A program made the position numbers and the translations under genes. From Protula sp. h YS-2021 (Eukaryota; Annelida; Polychaeta; Sabellida; Serpulidae), in assembly GCA_949752745.1 (NCBI GenBank), contig OX457025.1:98025804-98089803 (forward strand): DNA of 64,000 bases, in the 5' to 3' direction. Under the pieces are notes generated by a model that did not search any database, had not been told where the DNA came from, and saw only the letters and a program-made list of their open reading frames with translations. Below are positions 50,576 through 58,542 of the stretch, piece after piece; within the stretch, counting starts at the first letter, position 1; the number at the start of each line of letters is the position of its first letter.

Positions 50576-51690
50576 ATCTCTCTCTCTCTCCAAACACACA
50601 TAGCACCACATCAGACGGTCAGACGGACAGATTTAGCGTTTATTTCTCAAGCCTGTGTATTTTTAACTCAGGCAGCAATTTGTTTACCTTTTTCAGACGG
50701 TCAGACAGGCAATCTTTTTTTTTTTTTTAATCTCACTCTTCTCACACACATAACACATCAGACGGTCAGACGGACAGATTTAGCGTTTATTTCTCAAGCC
50801 TGTGTATTTTTAACTCAGGCAGCAATTTGTTTACCTTTTTCAGACGGTCAGACAGGCAATCTTTTTTTTTATTTTTTTAATCTCACTCTTCTCACACACA
50901 TAACACATCAGACGGTCAGACGGACAGATCAAGCGTTTATTTCTCAAGCCTATGTATTTTTAACCCAGGCAGCAATTTGTTTAGCTTTTTCAGACGGTCA
51001 GACAGGCAATCATTTTTTTTATTTTTTTAATCTCTCTCTCCACACACACATAACACATCAGACGGTCAGACGGACAGATTTAGCGTTTATTTCTCATGCC
51101 TGTGTATTTTTAACCCAGGCAGCAATTTGTTTAGCTTTTTCAGACGGTCAGACAGGCAATCATTTTTTTTATTTTTAAATCTCTCTCTCCACACACACAT
51201 AACACACCAGACGGTCAGACGGACAGATTAAGCGTTTATTTCTCAAGCCTGTGTATTTTTAACCCAGGCAGCAATTTGTTTAGCTTTTTCAGACGGTCAG
51301 ACAGGCAATCATTTTTTTTTATTTTTAAATCTCTCTCTCCACACACACATAACACACCAGACGGTCAGACGGACAGATTAAGCGTTTATTTCTCAAGCCT
51401 GTGTATTTTTAACCCAGGCAGCAATTTGTTTAGCTTTTTCAGACGGTCAGACAGGCAATCATTTTTTTTTTTTTTTAATCTCACTCTTCTCACACACATA
51501 ACATATTAGACGGTCAGACGGACAGATTTAGCGTTTATCTCTCAAGCCTGTGTATTTTTAACCCAGGCAGCAATTTGTTTTGCTATTTCAGACGGGCAGA
51601 CGGACAGATTTAGCGTTTCATTTCTCATGCCAGGGTATTTTTAACCTAGGCAGCAATTTGTTTAGCTTTTTCAGACGGTCAGACGGACAG
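50575..51690 (-). repeat. ~148-bp tandem array repeating a 3'-end-like module
   Basis: Seven to eight copies. In plus orientation each has CACACACATAACACA, CAGACGGTCAGACGGACAG, ATTTAGCGTTTATTTCTCAA, GCCTGTGTATTTTTAACYCAGGC, GCAATTTGTTTAGC and TTTTTCAGACGGTCAGACAG. The order CA-rich, AGATTTAGC..TTATTT, hairpin matches the 3' flank of the 44580 gene (AGATTTAGCTTATTT then stem-loop). Units are too short for a protein gene. Confidence 0.9.
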
Positions 51691-51693
51691 ATG

Positions 51694-51725
51694 GGGGGTA
51701 TAAATCAATGATTTATAGACCCCTT
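51694..51725. other. Long hairpin GGGGTATAAATCA...TGATTTATAGACCCC
   Basis: A nearly perfect inverted repeat followed by a T run (TTTTTTTT at 51723-51731). It follows the array directly and could be a structured RNA end or a residual terminus. Confidence 0.6.
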
Positions 51726-51788
51726 TTTTTTAGCATTTCCCACACTCTCATGCATACACATACATACCAACAACATGACACGATTCGC

Positions 51789-51827
51789 GCTCATTTCGTA
51801 ATAATGGGTGGCCGCTAAAAAGCGGCC
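51789..51827 (-). terminator. Histone-like 3' stem-loop and downstream motif of the 51892 gene
   Basis: Minus-strand GGCCGCTTTTTAGCGGCC (51827-51810), a 7-bp stem with a TTTT loop, is followed by exactly ACCCA as in histone mRNAs. After 13 nt comes AAATGAGC (51796-51789). It lies 64 nt after the stop. Confidence 0.6.
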
Positions 51828-51891
51828 GTGGAGGTATTTTCTGCTTTCTCCGCCGGTCCACTTCCTGTCGCTTCCCCTGCCGCCGCTTCCC

Positions 51892-52782
51892 CTACCATTT
51901 CGCCTTGGCGTAGTCGCCGTCTCCGCCTCTGCCGCTGCCGTCATCCTCCCTACAGCCAGCCCTCCTCCTATGCGCTGCTACCGCGGCCCTGTGTGTCCTG
52001 AAACCTCTACCCAGAACGTTACAATAATGGTACTCCGACTTTAACGCATCTGGGCATGTCTGTTCGTGGACTCGTAGAGAGCTTCCTGCCGGTAATCCAA
52101 AATGGCAGAAGCTGCAAAACTGCATATTATCCGCCGTATCCAAAAACTCTACGATATCCTGGAGGGTTGACTTTTTGGAAGAGCCATCCTCCTGTTTCAC
52201 GTCAACCAGTTCCACGGTGCAGTCATTGTCGGAGGGCAACTGCATGAGGCTGAAGTCCACCTGCGTGAGGTCCGTTATACTGGCGACAGCGGTTGCTAGC
52301 TCTTCCTCAGGAGCTGGTGTCACTGTCTCCGGCTTGGTAACTGTGGCGCTAGGAAGATTTCGCCGTTTGACTACAACTTCTTCCGCCGGAACCTTCAAGA
52401 CAGTGACATCAGCTGCCGTTGGAATCGCTATCGGCGGAGTCGTCAGCGTTGACGTCGTGGCTGCAGCAGGAGTCGCCTTGGCAGGGGTTGCCGTCGTCGT
52501 GGTTGTCGCTGCTGTGGTCCTGGCTAGCCTTTCTTCCTGGCAGGGCGGTGGGTCCTGGCTCCTGTCGAGCAAGCTCTCCCTCCGACGCTTGTATCGTTCC
52601 TCCGCCGCCCTGCCAAACCGGTTGAACTCTTCTTCAGGTCTGTTCCTGAGAAAATTCCTCCACTGTCGAAATAGAAATGTTTGATATTCTACATAGATAT
52701 CTTCCCAGAGATCTACATCCTTCTGCGACAAGAAGTAGCGAGCCCTAAGCTCTGGCGAGAAAACTTCATCTTTGTGTTGCAT
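51892..52782 (-). CDS. C2H2/C2HC zinc-finger protein, element 2 left arm
   Basis: The first true ATG is at 52782 (MQHKDEVFSPELRARYFL), giving 296 aa. The N-terminal ~80 residues are helical and Arg/Glu-rich. The middle is low-complexity Thr/Ala/Pro. VDVKQEDG is a consensus sumoylation site. The C-terminus has FCSFC..H....C and YHYC...H...H....C, two zinc-finger-like units, then a Gly/Arg tail. Base composition is clearly more GC-rich than the capsid block, suggesting a separate origin. It is divergently transcribed from the 53084 gene. No counterpart is seen in element 1. Confidence 0.7.
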   Translation of the reverse strand: MQHKDEVFSPELRARYFLSQKDVDLWEDIYVEYQTFLFRQWRNFLRNRPEEEFNRFGRAAEERYKRRRESLLDRSQDPPPCQEERLARTTAATTTTTATPAKATPAAATTSTLTTPPIAIPTAADVTVLKVPAEEVVVKRRNLPSATVTKPETVTPAPEEELATAVASITDLTQVDFSLMQLPSDNDCTVELVDVKQEDGSSKKSTLQDIVEFLDTADNMQFCSFCHFGLPAGSSLRVHEQTCPDALKSEYHYCNVLGRGFRTHRAAVAAHRRRAGCREDDGSGRGGDGDYAKAKW

Positions 52783-53083
52783 TTTTAGCTGTTGCTCCTT
52801 CAATGATCAAAGGCAGACTGACTGCATACAGTGCGTGGCTGCTATTATATAGGACCTCCCCCCCCCTGGTAAGTCAGCCTGAAGCAAGGACCCCCCCCCC
52901 CCTAGTCGACCTGGTCAGTCGACCTGAAGCAAGGACCCCCCCCCCCTAGTCGACCTGGTCAGTCGACCTGAAGCAAGGACTCCCCCCCCCTGGCTCACCA
53001 ACTATTTAGCCGCTGGGCTCACGGCTCAGTAGTATAAAAACGTCGGGTCGACACCACTATAGCCATTGCATTGCCAAACCATC
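52783..53083. promoter_or_regulatory. Divergent promoter with C-rich triple repeat, element 2
   Basis: TATA-like TATATAAT (minus, 52844-52851) serves the left gene and TATAAAAA (53033-53040) the right gene. Between them are three copies of ~49 bp with AGTCGACCTGAAGCAAGGAC and a run of C (52855-52990). Confidence 0.65.
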
Positions 53084-54160
53084 ATGGAGACGTCTCGAAA
53101 AGCAGCAACGGCTAGCAACATGGAAATTGATAGCCTGTTCAGCAATGAAACAATGGCTTTTACAGATGCAGTTTTAACTGCAGAGGAGACTGCTGCCTTC
53201 CTAAGTACACTAGCAGAAGCTGAAAAAGCCTTGGAGGAAGCATTAGAGGCTCAGTCAGACGTGTCTACAGTACAGCAAACTAAGCCTGAAGAAGTACAGC
53301 CAGTACAGCAAGCAATGCCCGATCCCGAGGGATCTGACTATCCGTTCTGGGTTGCCAATGCGCTTGTAAATGGTAGCGCCAAGCCACTTAGTACAAAGTT
53401 ACAGGCTCATCTAGAGCATCTTGAGGAGGAAGAAGTGGTTATGTCAAGCGATGACGACGGTGACGACGACAATGACGACAACGACGATGACGACAATGAC
53501 GACAACGACGATGACGACAGCGACGACGATGACAAGCAGCTCAAATCTAAATTCGAATTGAGCAAAACTATTCCTGTTACTGAGGAAGACGTCACGCTGT
53601 TGAAACGAAACTTTCAAGCAGTGATTCCTCTGATTGATTGCAACATTTTATGGTGTTTATGTGAAGAAGGCTTTTTCGGTCAGCACACATACATTTACCT
53701 AACGGAAGAAGTGAACACTGTCATTCAGCTTATCTACATGCTAGAAGGAAACATAGAGCATGTTCCCGAGTCAGAGCCGCAGTTCTCCGAAGCCATGACC
53801 CGACGTTTCGTTCAACTTATTCGAAGTCTTCATGAGGAACTTTTTAAGACTTTATCTCTACCGACGCCAAAGTGTGTTGATGAGGATCGCGATTCCAAAT
53901 GTGCAAAGGTCATGCTACATGGCTTCAAATACCTTGAAGAACGTATTAAGGTGTATGATATGATGGCTTACCTCTATGAAAAAGGACATTTCACCATGCC
54001 AATGCTCTTTCAATGGATAATTGGAAGTCGCAAACGAGGAGACTTTTTAGTGATTGTTATGAGACAATCTTTGACAGACGGTTTGCCAACAGCCTTTCTG
54101 GATGGTTTCAACGAGATTACTCCGCGATTTTGCAAGCATCTCATGAAAACATACATGTAA
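53084..54160 (+). CDS. Candidate tandem-CARD (death-fold) protein with acidic linker, element 2
   Basis: ATG 53084 in a CATCATGG context gives 358 aa; the upstream TTG is not a start. Residues ~1-115 are acidic and helical. A run of about 35 Asp/Asn/Ser residues follows. The C-terminal half contains two helical units: one with TLLKRNFQAVIPLIDCNILW and CLCEEGFFGQ, the second with YLEERIKVYDMMAYLYEKGH, FTMPMLFQWI, RKRGDFLVIV and LPTAFLDGFNEI. Spacing of hydrophobics and the Gly-x-Phe-Thr and Pro-x-Ala-Phe positions fit caspase-recruitment domains. The fold is inferred. If correct, the protein could interfere with host apoptosis or innate signalling. No element 1 counterpart. Confidence 0.6.
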   Translation: METSRKAATASNMEIDSLFSNETMAFTDAVLTAEETAAFLSTLAEAEKALEEALEAQSDVSTVQQTKPEEVQPVQQAMPDPEGSDYPFWVANALVNGSAKPLSTKLQAHLEHLEEEEVVMSSDDDGDDDNDDNDDDDNDDNDDDDSDDDDKQLKSKFELSKTIPVTEEDVTLLKRNFQAVIPLIDCNILWCLCEEGFFGQHTYIYLTEEVNTVIQLIYMLEGNIEHVPESEPQFSEAMTRRFVQLIRSLHEELFKTLSLPTPKCVDEDRDSKCAKVMLHGFKYLEERIKVYDMMAYLYEKGHFTMPMLFQWIIGSRKRGDFLVIVMRQSLTDGLPTAFLDGFNEITPRFCKHLMKTYM

Positions 54161-54166
54161 TGTGCA

Positions 54167-54174
54167 TATAAAAG
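54167..54174 (+). promoter_or_regulatory. TATA box of the 54215 gene
   Basis: TATAAAAG six bases after the preceding stop and 41 bp before ATG 54215. Confidence 0.6.
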
Positions 54175-54214
54175 GAGTGAGGTGTCAAGTGCACTCATCA
54201 TTCAACGCGCAGCC

Positions 54215-54817
54215 ATGGAGGAGACAAGCAGCTTTAAAATTAGTGCAAACTTAACCATTACTGTGGAGCATGGACAATTTGGATTATTTATTCGAATCAA
54301 ACGTGGAGAGAGATGGCTTGCTTTATCACCATCCTTGTGGAAGATTGTGTGTCTGAACTTAGCAAGATTACGCGACATTGGCTTCAAACTATACTTAACG
54401 CAAACGAAGTGGCTTGAAGTCATTTCATACTTGGATATGCGCTATGTGAGTTTTGTGCAAGCATCACTGTTTGAAGGGAAAGAATACAAGTATTACATCA
54501 ACATGAATGATGGTGAATGGGAGACATTGCTTCAGGAGATGGATAGCATTACCTCAACCTTATTGCCATGTACGGAATGTCATGGCAAGAAAACTCCTAT
54601 CAAGCTGCAAAAGGACAATCGGATGAAAGTGTCAAAGTTATCTAAGAAAAGACTGGCTGAAGTTCAATTGGAGAATATGGATGTGCAAAATCAACTTGGA
54701 CTTACCCGTGAATATTGCGGTGCTTACGGCTGTGCTGAGGATTATGATCGCACTGCCACAAGTACAATTGCAAGTTGTGTGAACCAGACAACTTCTGCAA
54801 CAAGTGCGGCTTACTAA
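54215..54817 (+). pseudogene. PC4-like protein with frameshifted zinc-binding end, element 2
   Basis: Counterpart of the 29185 gene. ATG 54215 (MEETSSFKISANLTI) opens 200 codons. The N-terminal ~110 residues match (GERWLALSPSLWKIV, RYVSFVQASL, YYINMNDGEWETLL). After EYCG the zinc-ligand pattern is lost in this frame but is present in a neighbouring frame from about 54750, so one base was lost near 54745-54752, or the assembly has an error there. The open frame ends with unrelated residues. The PC4-like part may still be made. Confidence 0.7.
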
Positions 54818-54883
54818 CTGTTTCTGTGGAGTAAGACTGAGAGTCATTTGCTTACCAGCCGCCACAGTGTGCAGACGTGTTAT

Positions 54884-55186
54884 ATGGACATGTTAAAGAT
54901 GGATGTAGAAACGTGTTTTAAGGACAAGTATGTGGACTACATGATAAGTGAACTGGCACGTTTTGGATCTATTCAACAACAACTGCAGCACTTTGACATT
55001 TATTGGGAACTTGCTCATTCCACGTTGAACGTACCAAACTTACGCGAGGATTTCATCAAAGAGTGTATGTTTTCAAACATTGGTGGAGCTGAGGAGTTTG
55101 ATGTGGAAGCAGCATATCACTTCGCTCGATTTGATCCAGGACTGTTTGATGAAGTGAGAGAGTGGTTAATCTACATTGCAGTATAA
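54884..55186 (+). CDS. ~100-aa family accessory protein, element 2
   Basis: Uses ATG 54884 (MDMLKMDVETCFKDKYVDYM); the frame upstream opens only at TTG. It has 100 aa, the same as the 28726 protein of element 1. Shared pattern: KY..YM at the start, FDIYWELAHSTLNVP (matching HWEAVGKTIP), DFIKEC, and a final AA...ARFDPGLFDEVREWL helix aligned with TEHEWLPEVKELV. Its stop overlaps the next start (TAATG). Function unknown. Confidence 0.7.
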   Translation: MDMLKMDVETCFKDKYVDYMISELARFGSIQQQLQHFDIYWELAHSTLNVPNLREDFIKECMFSNIGGAEEFDVEAAYHFARFDPGLFDEVREWLIYIAV

Positions 55187-55518
55187 TGGTGGACATTACA
55201 TTGAGACAATATATTGTGCAAAAAACATATTGTGAAGAAATGTTATTAGCTGTAAAAAAGTTTGCATGTTTAGTATGTCCTGCTTGTCAAAATGAAGAGT
55301 GTTCAGAACATATGTGTCATTCTACATGTGTCTATACATATTGGAATGAAGCTAAATATTACATTCATTTAGATAAAGTGTTAGATAATGCAAATCAACG
55401 TTGTGAAAAATATGGCGTAGATGCTATCACATTTGATGAATTAAGTAGCTGGTTAATATACATTGAAGATCAATGGACTTCAATTATTCACACCATTGTA
55501 TCAATACTCGATTTGTAA
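55186..55518 (+). CDS. Accessory protein of element 2, diverged ~100-aa family member
   Basis: ATG 55186 overlaps the preceding stop. The 110-aa protein begins MVDITLRQYIVQKTYCEEML. A Cys-rich insertion (CLVCPACQNEECSEHMCHSTC) is unusual for the family and could bind zinc. It then has YWNEAKYYIHL and a C-terminal DELSSWLIYIEDQW helix like its neighbours. Downstream lie four or five GATATGTTGATAAAAT-type repeats (55519-55620). Confidence 0.65.
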   Translation: MVDITLRQYIVQKTYCEEMLLAVKKFACLVCPACQNEECSEHMCHSTCVYTYWNEAKYYIHLDKVLDNANQRCEKYGVDAITFDELSSWLIYIEDQWTSIIHTIVSILDL

Positions 55519-55644
55519 GACATGTTGATAAAAATAAAATTTAAGATGTGTTGATAAAATGCATGATATGTTGATAAAATGTTAGATGCGTTGATAAAAT
55601 AAAATGCAAGATATGTTAACAAGTGTTGATCATTTAGTGTTAAC
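55519..55644 (+). repeat. Short GTTGATAAAATG repeat before the integrase gene
   Basis: Four to five tandem copies of AGATRYGTTGATAAAAT with AATAAAAT words that may act as a polyadenylation signal for the accessory genes. Confidence 0.65.
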
Positions 55645-56745
55645 ATGTCGACGTGGAAAGACTACTTAACTAATATTTACTTTAAACCTGGTCAACCCGG
55701 GGCATTTGCTGGTCCTTACAAACTTTATCACATATTAAAAAAACATGATCAGCCAGTCACTCATTCACAAGTGAAGAAATGGTTACAGGATCAAGATGCC
55801 TTCAGTTTACTACAACCTGTAAAATATAGGTTTAAAAGGCAACGTGTCATTACACGTGGAATTGATGACATGTGGGATATTGATTTAGCTGACATGGGAA
55901 ACATAGCTTCCTATAATGATGATACCCACTTTTTATTGGTTGTCATTGATGTGTTTTCCAAATATTTATGGGTGCAGCCAATGCCTAATAAATCACATTC
56001 CAGCGTCATAGAAGCCTTTCAAAAGATTTTTCAAGAAACACAACGAAGACCACGAACTCTAAGGTCAGATAAAGGAACTGAATTTAAAAACAGATGGGTA
56101 AAAGCATTTTTGAAGAAGGAGGGAATACATGCCTATACGACAAAGAATGAAACCAAAGCCAACTTTGCTGAGAGAGTCATTCGTACTCTAAAGGGAATGA
56201 TGTATCGATATTTCCTTCATAATCAAACGTATCGATATATGGACATCCTTCCAGACTTAGTGTATAATTATAACCATAGACCTCATGGCTCCCCCTCTAA
56301 TAAGTATGCTCCTGCAGATATTCGTAAAGACATAGAATCGAAAGTGTGGAAGTATATGTATGTAGACAAATTGAAATTAAAACCAAAGAAGAAAAAACCC
56401 TACAAATTTAAAATTGGTGATCAGATTCGCATTTCTCACATGAAATATGTATTTCAACGGGATTATCATATAAAGTGGACGCAAGAAGTGTTCATTATCA
56501 CACATCGTTGTAAGAAGCAAGGAATACACTTGTATCGTGTGAAAGACTTTTTGGATGAAGATATTGACGGTCATTTTTATGAAGAAGAACTGCAGAAAGT
56601 GACAAAAGATATTGAATCAGTCTATAGAATTGAAAAGGTCTTGAAAACACGAAAAAGACGAGGTGTTAAAGAATTATTTGTGAAGTGGTTAGGTTGGCCA
56701 AAGAAGTTTAACAGTTGGGTGAAAGAAACAGATATTCGAAAATGA
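55645..56745 (+). CDS. Retroviral-type integrase with chromodomain, element 2
   Basis: A 366-aa protein starting MSTWKDYLTNIYFKPGQPG, intact and colinear with the element 1 integrase. The catalytic Asp (WDIDL), Asp (RSDKGTEF) and Glu (NFAERVIR) are present, as is the chromodomain tail with VKWLGWPKKFNSWV. Its stop overlaps the ATPase ATG by two bases. It could still act in trans although other genes are broken. Confidence 0.94.
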   Translation: MSTWKDYLTNIYFKPGQPGAFAGPYKLYHILKKHDQPVTHSQVKKWLQDQDAFSLLQPVKYRFKRQRVITRGIDDMWDIDLADMGNIASYNDDTHFLLVVIDVFSKYLWVQPMPNKSHSSVIEAFQKIFQETQRRPRTLRSDKGTEFKNRWVKAFLKKEGIHAYTTKNETKANFAERVIRTLKGMMYRYFLHNQTYRYMDILPDLVYNYNHRPHGSPSNKYAPADIRKDIESKVWKYMYVDKLKLKPKKKKPYKFKIGDQIRISHMKYVFQRDYHIKWTQEVFIITHRCKKQGIHLYRVKDFLDEDIDGHFYEEELQKVTKDIESVYRIEKVLKTRKRRGVKELFVKWLGWPKKFNSWVKETDIRK

Positions 56746-57401
56746 AGCATCCATTCACGTTTTTGGTCTCTTGACCTACAGGCAGTGGTAAAACTTCTCT
56801 AGTTAGAGAAATTCTAGAACAAAAGTTAATTAAACCCTCTCCAAAAACCATTTAATGGCTCTATGCAGCAGATCAGCCTTTGTATAAGGGAATGAAAGGT
56901 GTGGAATTTTACCAAGGCATTCCAGATAACATTGAAGAGCGTTTTAACCCGAAAAAACCAAACTTACTCATCATTGATGACTTAATGACTAAATGTCATA
57001 GTGATGAGCGCATGACACGTCTCTTTAGTGTTGGCAGCAGTCATCAAAATCTAAGCATTATTTTTATTGTGCATAATTTGTTTCATCATGGTAGAGAAAT
57101 GCGTAATATTAGTTTGAATACACATTACATCATTCTGTTTAAAAATCCTAGAGACAGTCAACAAATAAGTACATTAGCGCGACAAATGTATCCTGGAAAA
57201 TCTCAATTTCTCATAGAAGCCTATCAAGATGCTACCAGCAAACCTCACGGCTATTTATTCATTGATTTGAAGCCAAAGACAAATGATCAACTACGTATTC
57301 GTACAGGCATTTTACCAAAAGATACACATTATGTATATGTTGATAAGGTGGCGTATGAACAAGAACCAAGTCATTTAACCATTCGCAGTCAAGATGTCTA
57401 A
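56742..57401 (+). pseudogene. Packaging ATPase inactivated by two nonsense codons, element 2
   Basis: The reading frame begins with ATG 56742, overlapping the integrase stop. It is interrupted by TGA at 56772-56774, just before the Walker A residues PTGSGKTS where element 1 has a Gly codon, and by TAA at 56853-56855 where element 1 has a Leu codon. From 56880 to the TAA at 57399 the frame is open and keeps Walker B (LLIIDDLM). Both changes are single-base substitutions relative to element 1, consistent with decay. A product made from an internal start would lack the nucleotide-binding loop. Confidence 0.9.
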
Positions 57402-57720
57402 ACGTATTCAAGCGAATCAACCTTTCCTTCACTTGCTCGCACGCAGCGGGCCTAAACGACGTAAATCCTTACTACAACAAGCTACTAAGGAGGAATTAAC
57501 TAGCTTGTTTGAAATTTGTTTGAATATATTGCGGGGACATTTACCCTTAAGCTCAAAAAGGTATAAGTTATTCAAGCGTGAACGTCATACCCTACGTACA
57601 CTGGCTAATAAGAAGATATCACTTCGAAGAAAAAAGAAGTTAGTTAATCAGAAAGGAGGATTTATTGGAGCTATTGCTAAATTTGCATTACCCTTGTTAG
57701 CTCAGTTGCTGTTAAAATGA
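57394..57720 (+). CDS. Small basic conserved Polinton protein, element 2
   Basis: A 108-aa protein (MSKRIQANQPFLHLLARSGP) colinear with the 32551 protein and the same length. It keeps the ATKEELTSLFEICLNIL block and the terminal GGFIGAIAKFALPLLAQLL hydrophobic segment. It overlaps the ATPase end by eight bases and the next start by four. Confidence 0.8.
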   Translation: MSKRIQANQPFLHLLARSGPKRRKSLLQQATKEELTSLFEICLNILRGHLPLSSKRYKLFKRERHTLRTLANKKISLRRKKKLVNQKGGFIGAIAKFALPLLAQLLLK

Positions 57721-58307
57721 AACATACTTTGAAAATGGTTCTCATTCCTGAATATGAATATAAAATGTTGTTAGAAAAGAAGGGAAAAGATGTTGAAATC
57801 AAAACGAAAGTGAATAAACTTTTACGTGGGAAACGAACTCGTGAAAAAGCAATAGAAATGTCTCAAGTGCTTGGACGTCATTTACGAACAATTCAATCAC
57901 AACAACAACGACAAAAGTCTGTTGCAGCATCTAATGCAGAAAAATCAGAAAAGTCCCAACAGTTTCTAAACCATTTTCAACCTATTTATCATGTAAAACT
58001 AACACAACTTCTGGCAGAACTTAAGAAATATGGTACGAGATGGACAGATAAAAATGAACTTGTTTTAAAAACAGGTACTGTCATTACAAATTCTAACATT
58101 ATTGATTTGTTGAAAGAAGCATTGGTTGCTACAAAAAGAAAAGAACGACGAGAACCACCGCGTGGTTGGAAGCAGTTTATTGAGGAAATTGTAGACGCTA
58201 ATATTCCAAAAACTGTTTTTGGCAAAAAGACAACTCGTGAAGATATTACAAAAGAGCAACAACAGCGTCAACAAAGATTGTTTCCAGAAGGATGGGAAAC
58301 TTTTTAA
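57717..58307 (+). CDS. Conserved structural-block protein, candidate minor virion protein, element 2
   Basis: A 196-aa protein starting MKHTLKMVLIPEYEYKMLLE. The N-terminal half is charged with a Gln-rich insert (SQQQQRQKS); the C-terminal half keeps TDKNELVLKTGTVITNSN and PRGWKQFIEEI. It matches the 32874 gene of element 1 and again overlaps the short Cys-rich ORF, here by 16 bases. Confidence 0.75.
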   Translation: MKHTLKMVLIPEYEYKMLLEKKGKDVEIKTKVNKLLRGKRTREKAIEMSQVLGRHLRTIQSQQQRQKSVAASNAEKSEKSQQFLNHFQPIYHVKLTQLLAELKKYGTRWTDKNELVLKTGTVITNSNIIDLLKEALVATKRKERREPPRGWKQFIEEIVDANIPKTVFGKKTTREDITKEQQQRQQRLFPEGWETF

Positions 58308-58492
58308 CATGGATTAAAGAGCTATGGTGTTGTTGTTGTAAAGAAAATGGAAATACAAATACTATTCCTGTAAAAATTAGGTGTGTTAGTGCTTGTTGTC
58401 AGGGAGAAGTAGTAGATACCAATTTAGATCATGTAGATAGCAATTTAGACAATAATGTAGACACCAATGTAGATGAAGAGTGTCAAACATGA
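58292..58492 (+). CDS. Short overlapping Cys-rich ORF, element 2, with possible acylation signal
   Basis: A 66-aa ORF beginning MGNFLTWIKELWCCCCKEN. Gly2 and Thr6 fit an N-myristoylation signal and the four Cys could be palmitoylated, so membrane anchoring is plausible. The central RCVSACCQGEV matches the element 1 ORF at 33397 (RCLSGCCGGTV). The C-terminus is a tandem (N/S)NLD..VD(T/S)N acidic repeat. Position between the same two genes and the same type of overlap support a real gene. Confidence 0.65.
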   Translation: MGNFLTWIKELWCCCCKENGNTNTIPVKIRCVSACCQGEVVDTNLDHVDSNLDNNVDTNVDEECQT

Positions 58493-58542
58493 AGTAATGT
58501 ATATACACATCTAGTCTACATCACATAAACGATTTAGCTGCC

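Noticed and set aside
50575..51690. Regularly spaced repeats as a CRISPR array
   Set aside because: The whole ~148-bp unit is repeated without unique spacers, in a eukaryotic element with no cas genes.
52175..52684. 169-aa plus-strand ORF
   Set aside because: Antisense of the GC-rich 51892-52782 gene, whose minus frame has zinc fingers, a TATA box and a 3' stem-loop.
56772..56774. TGA in the ATPase as a recoded (selenocysteine or readthrough) codon
   Set aside because: A second, different stop (TAA at 56853) follows in the same frame and element 1 has sense codons at both places, so decay is simpler.
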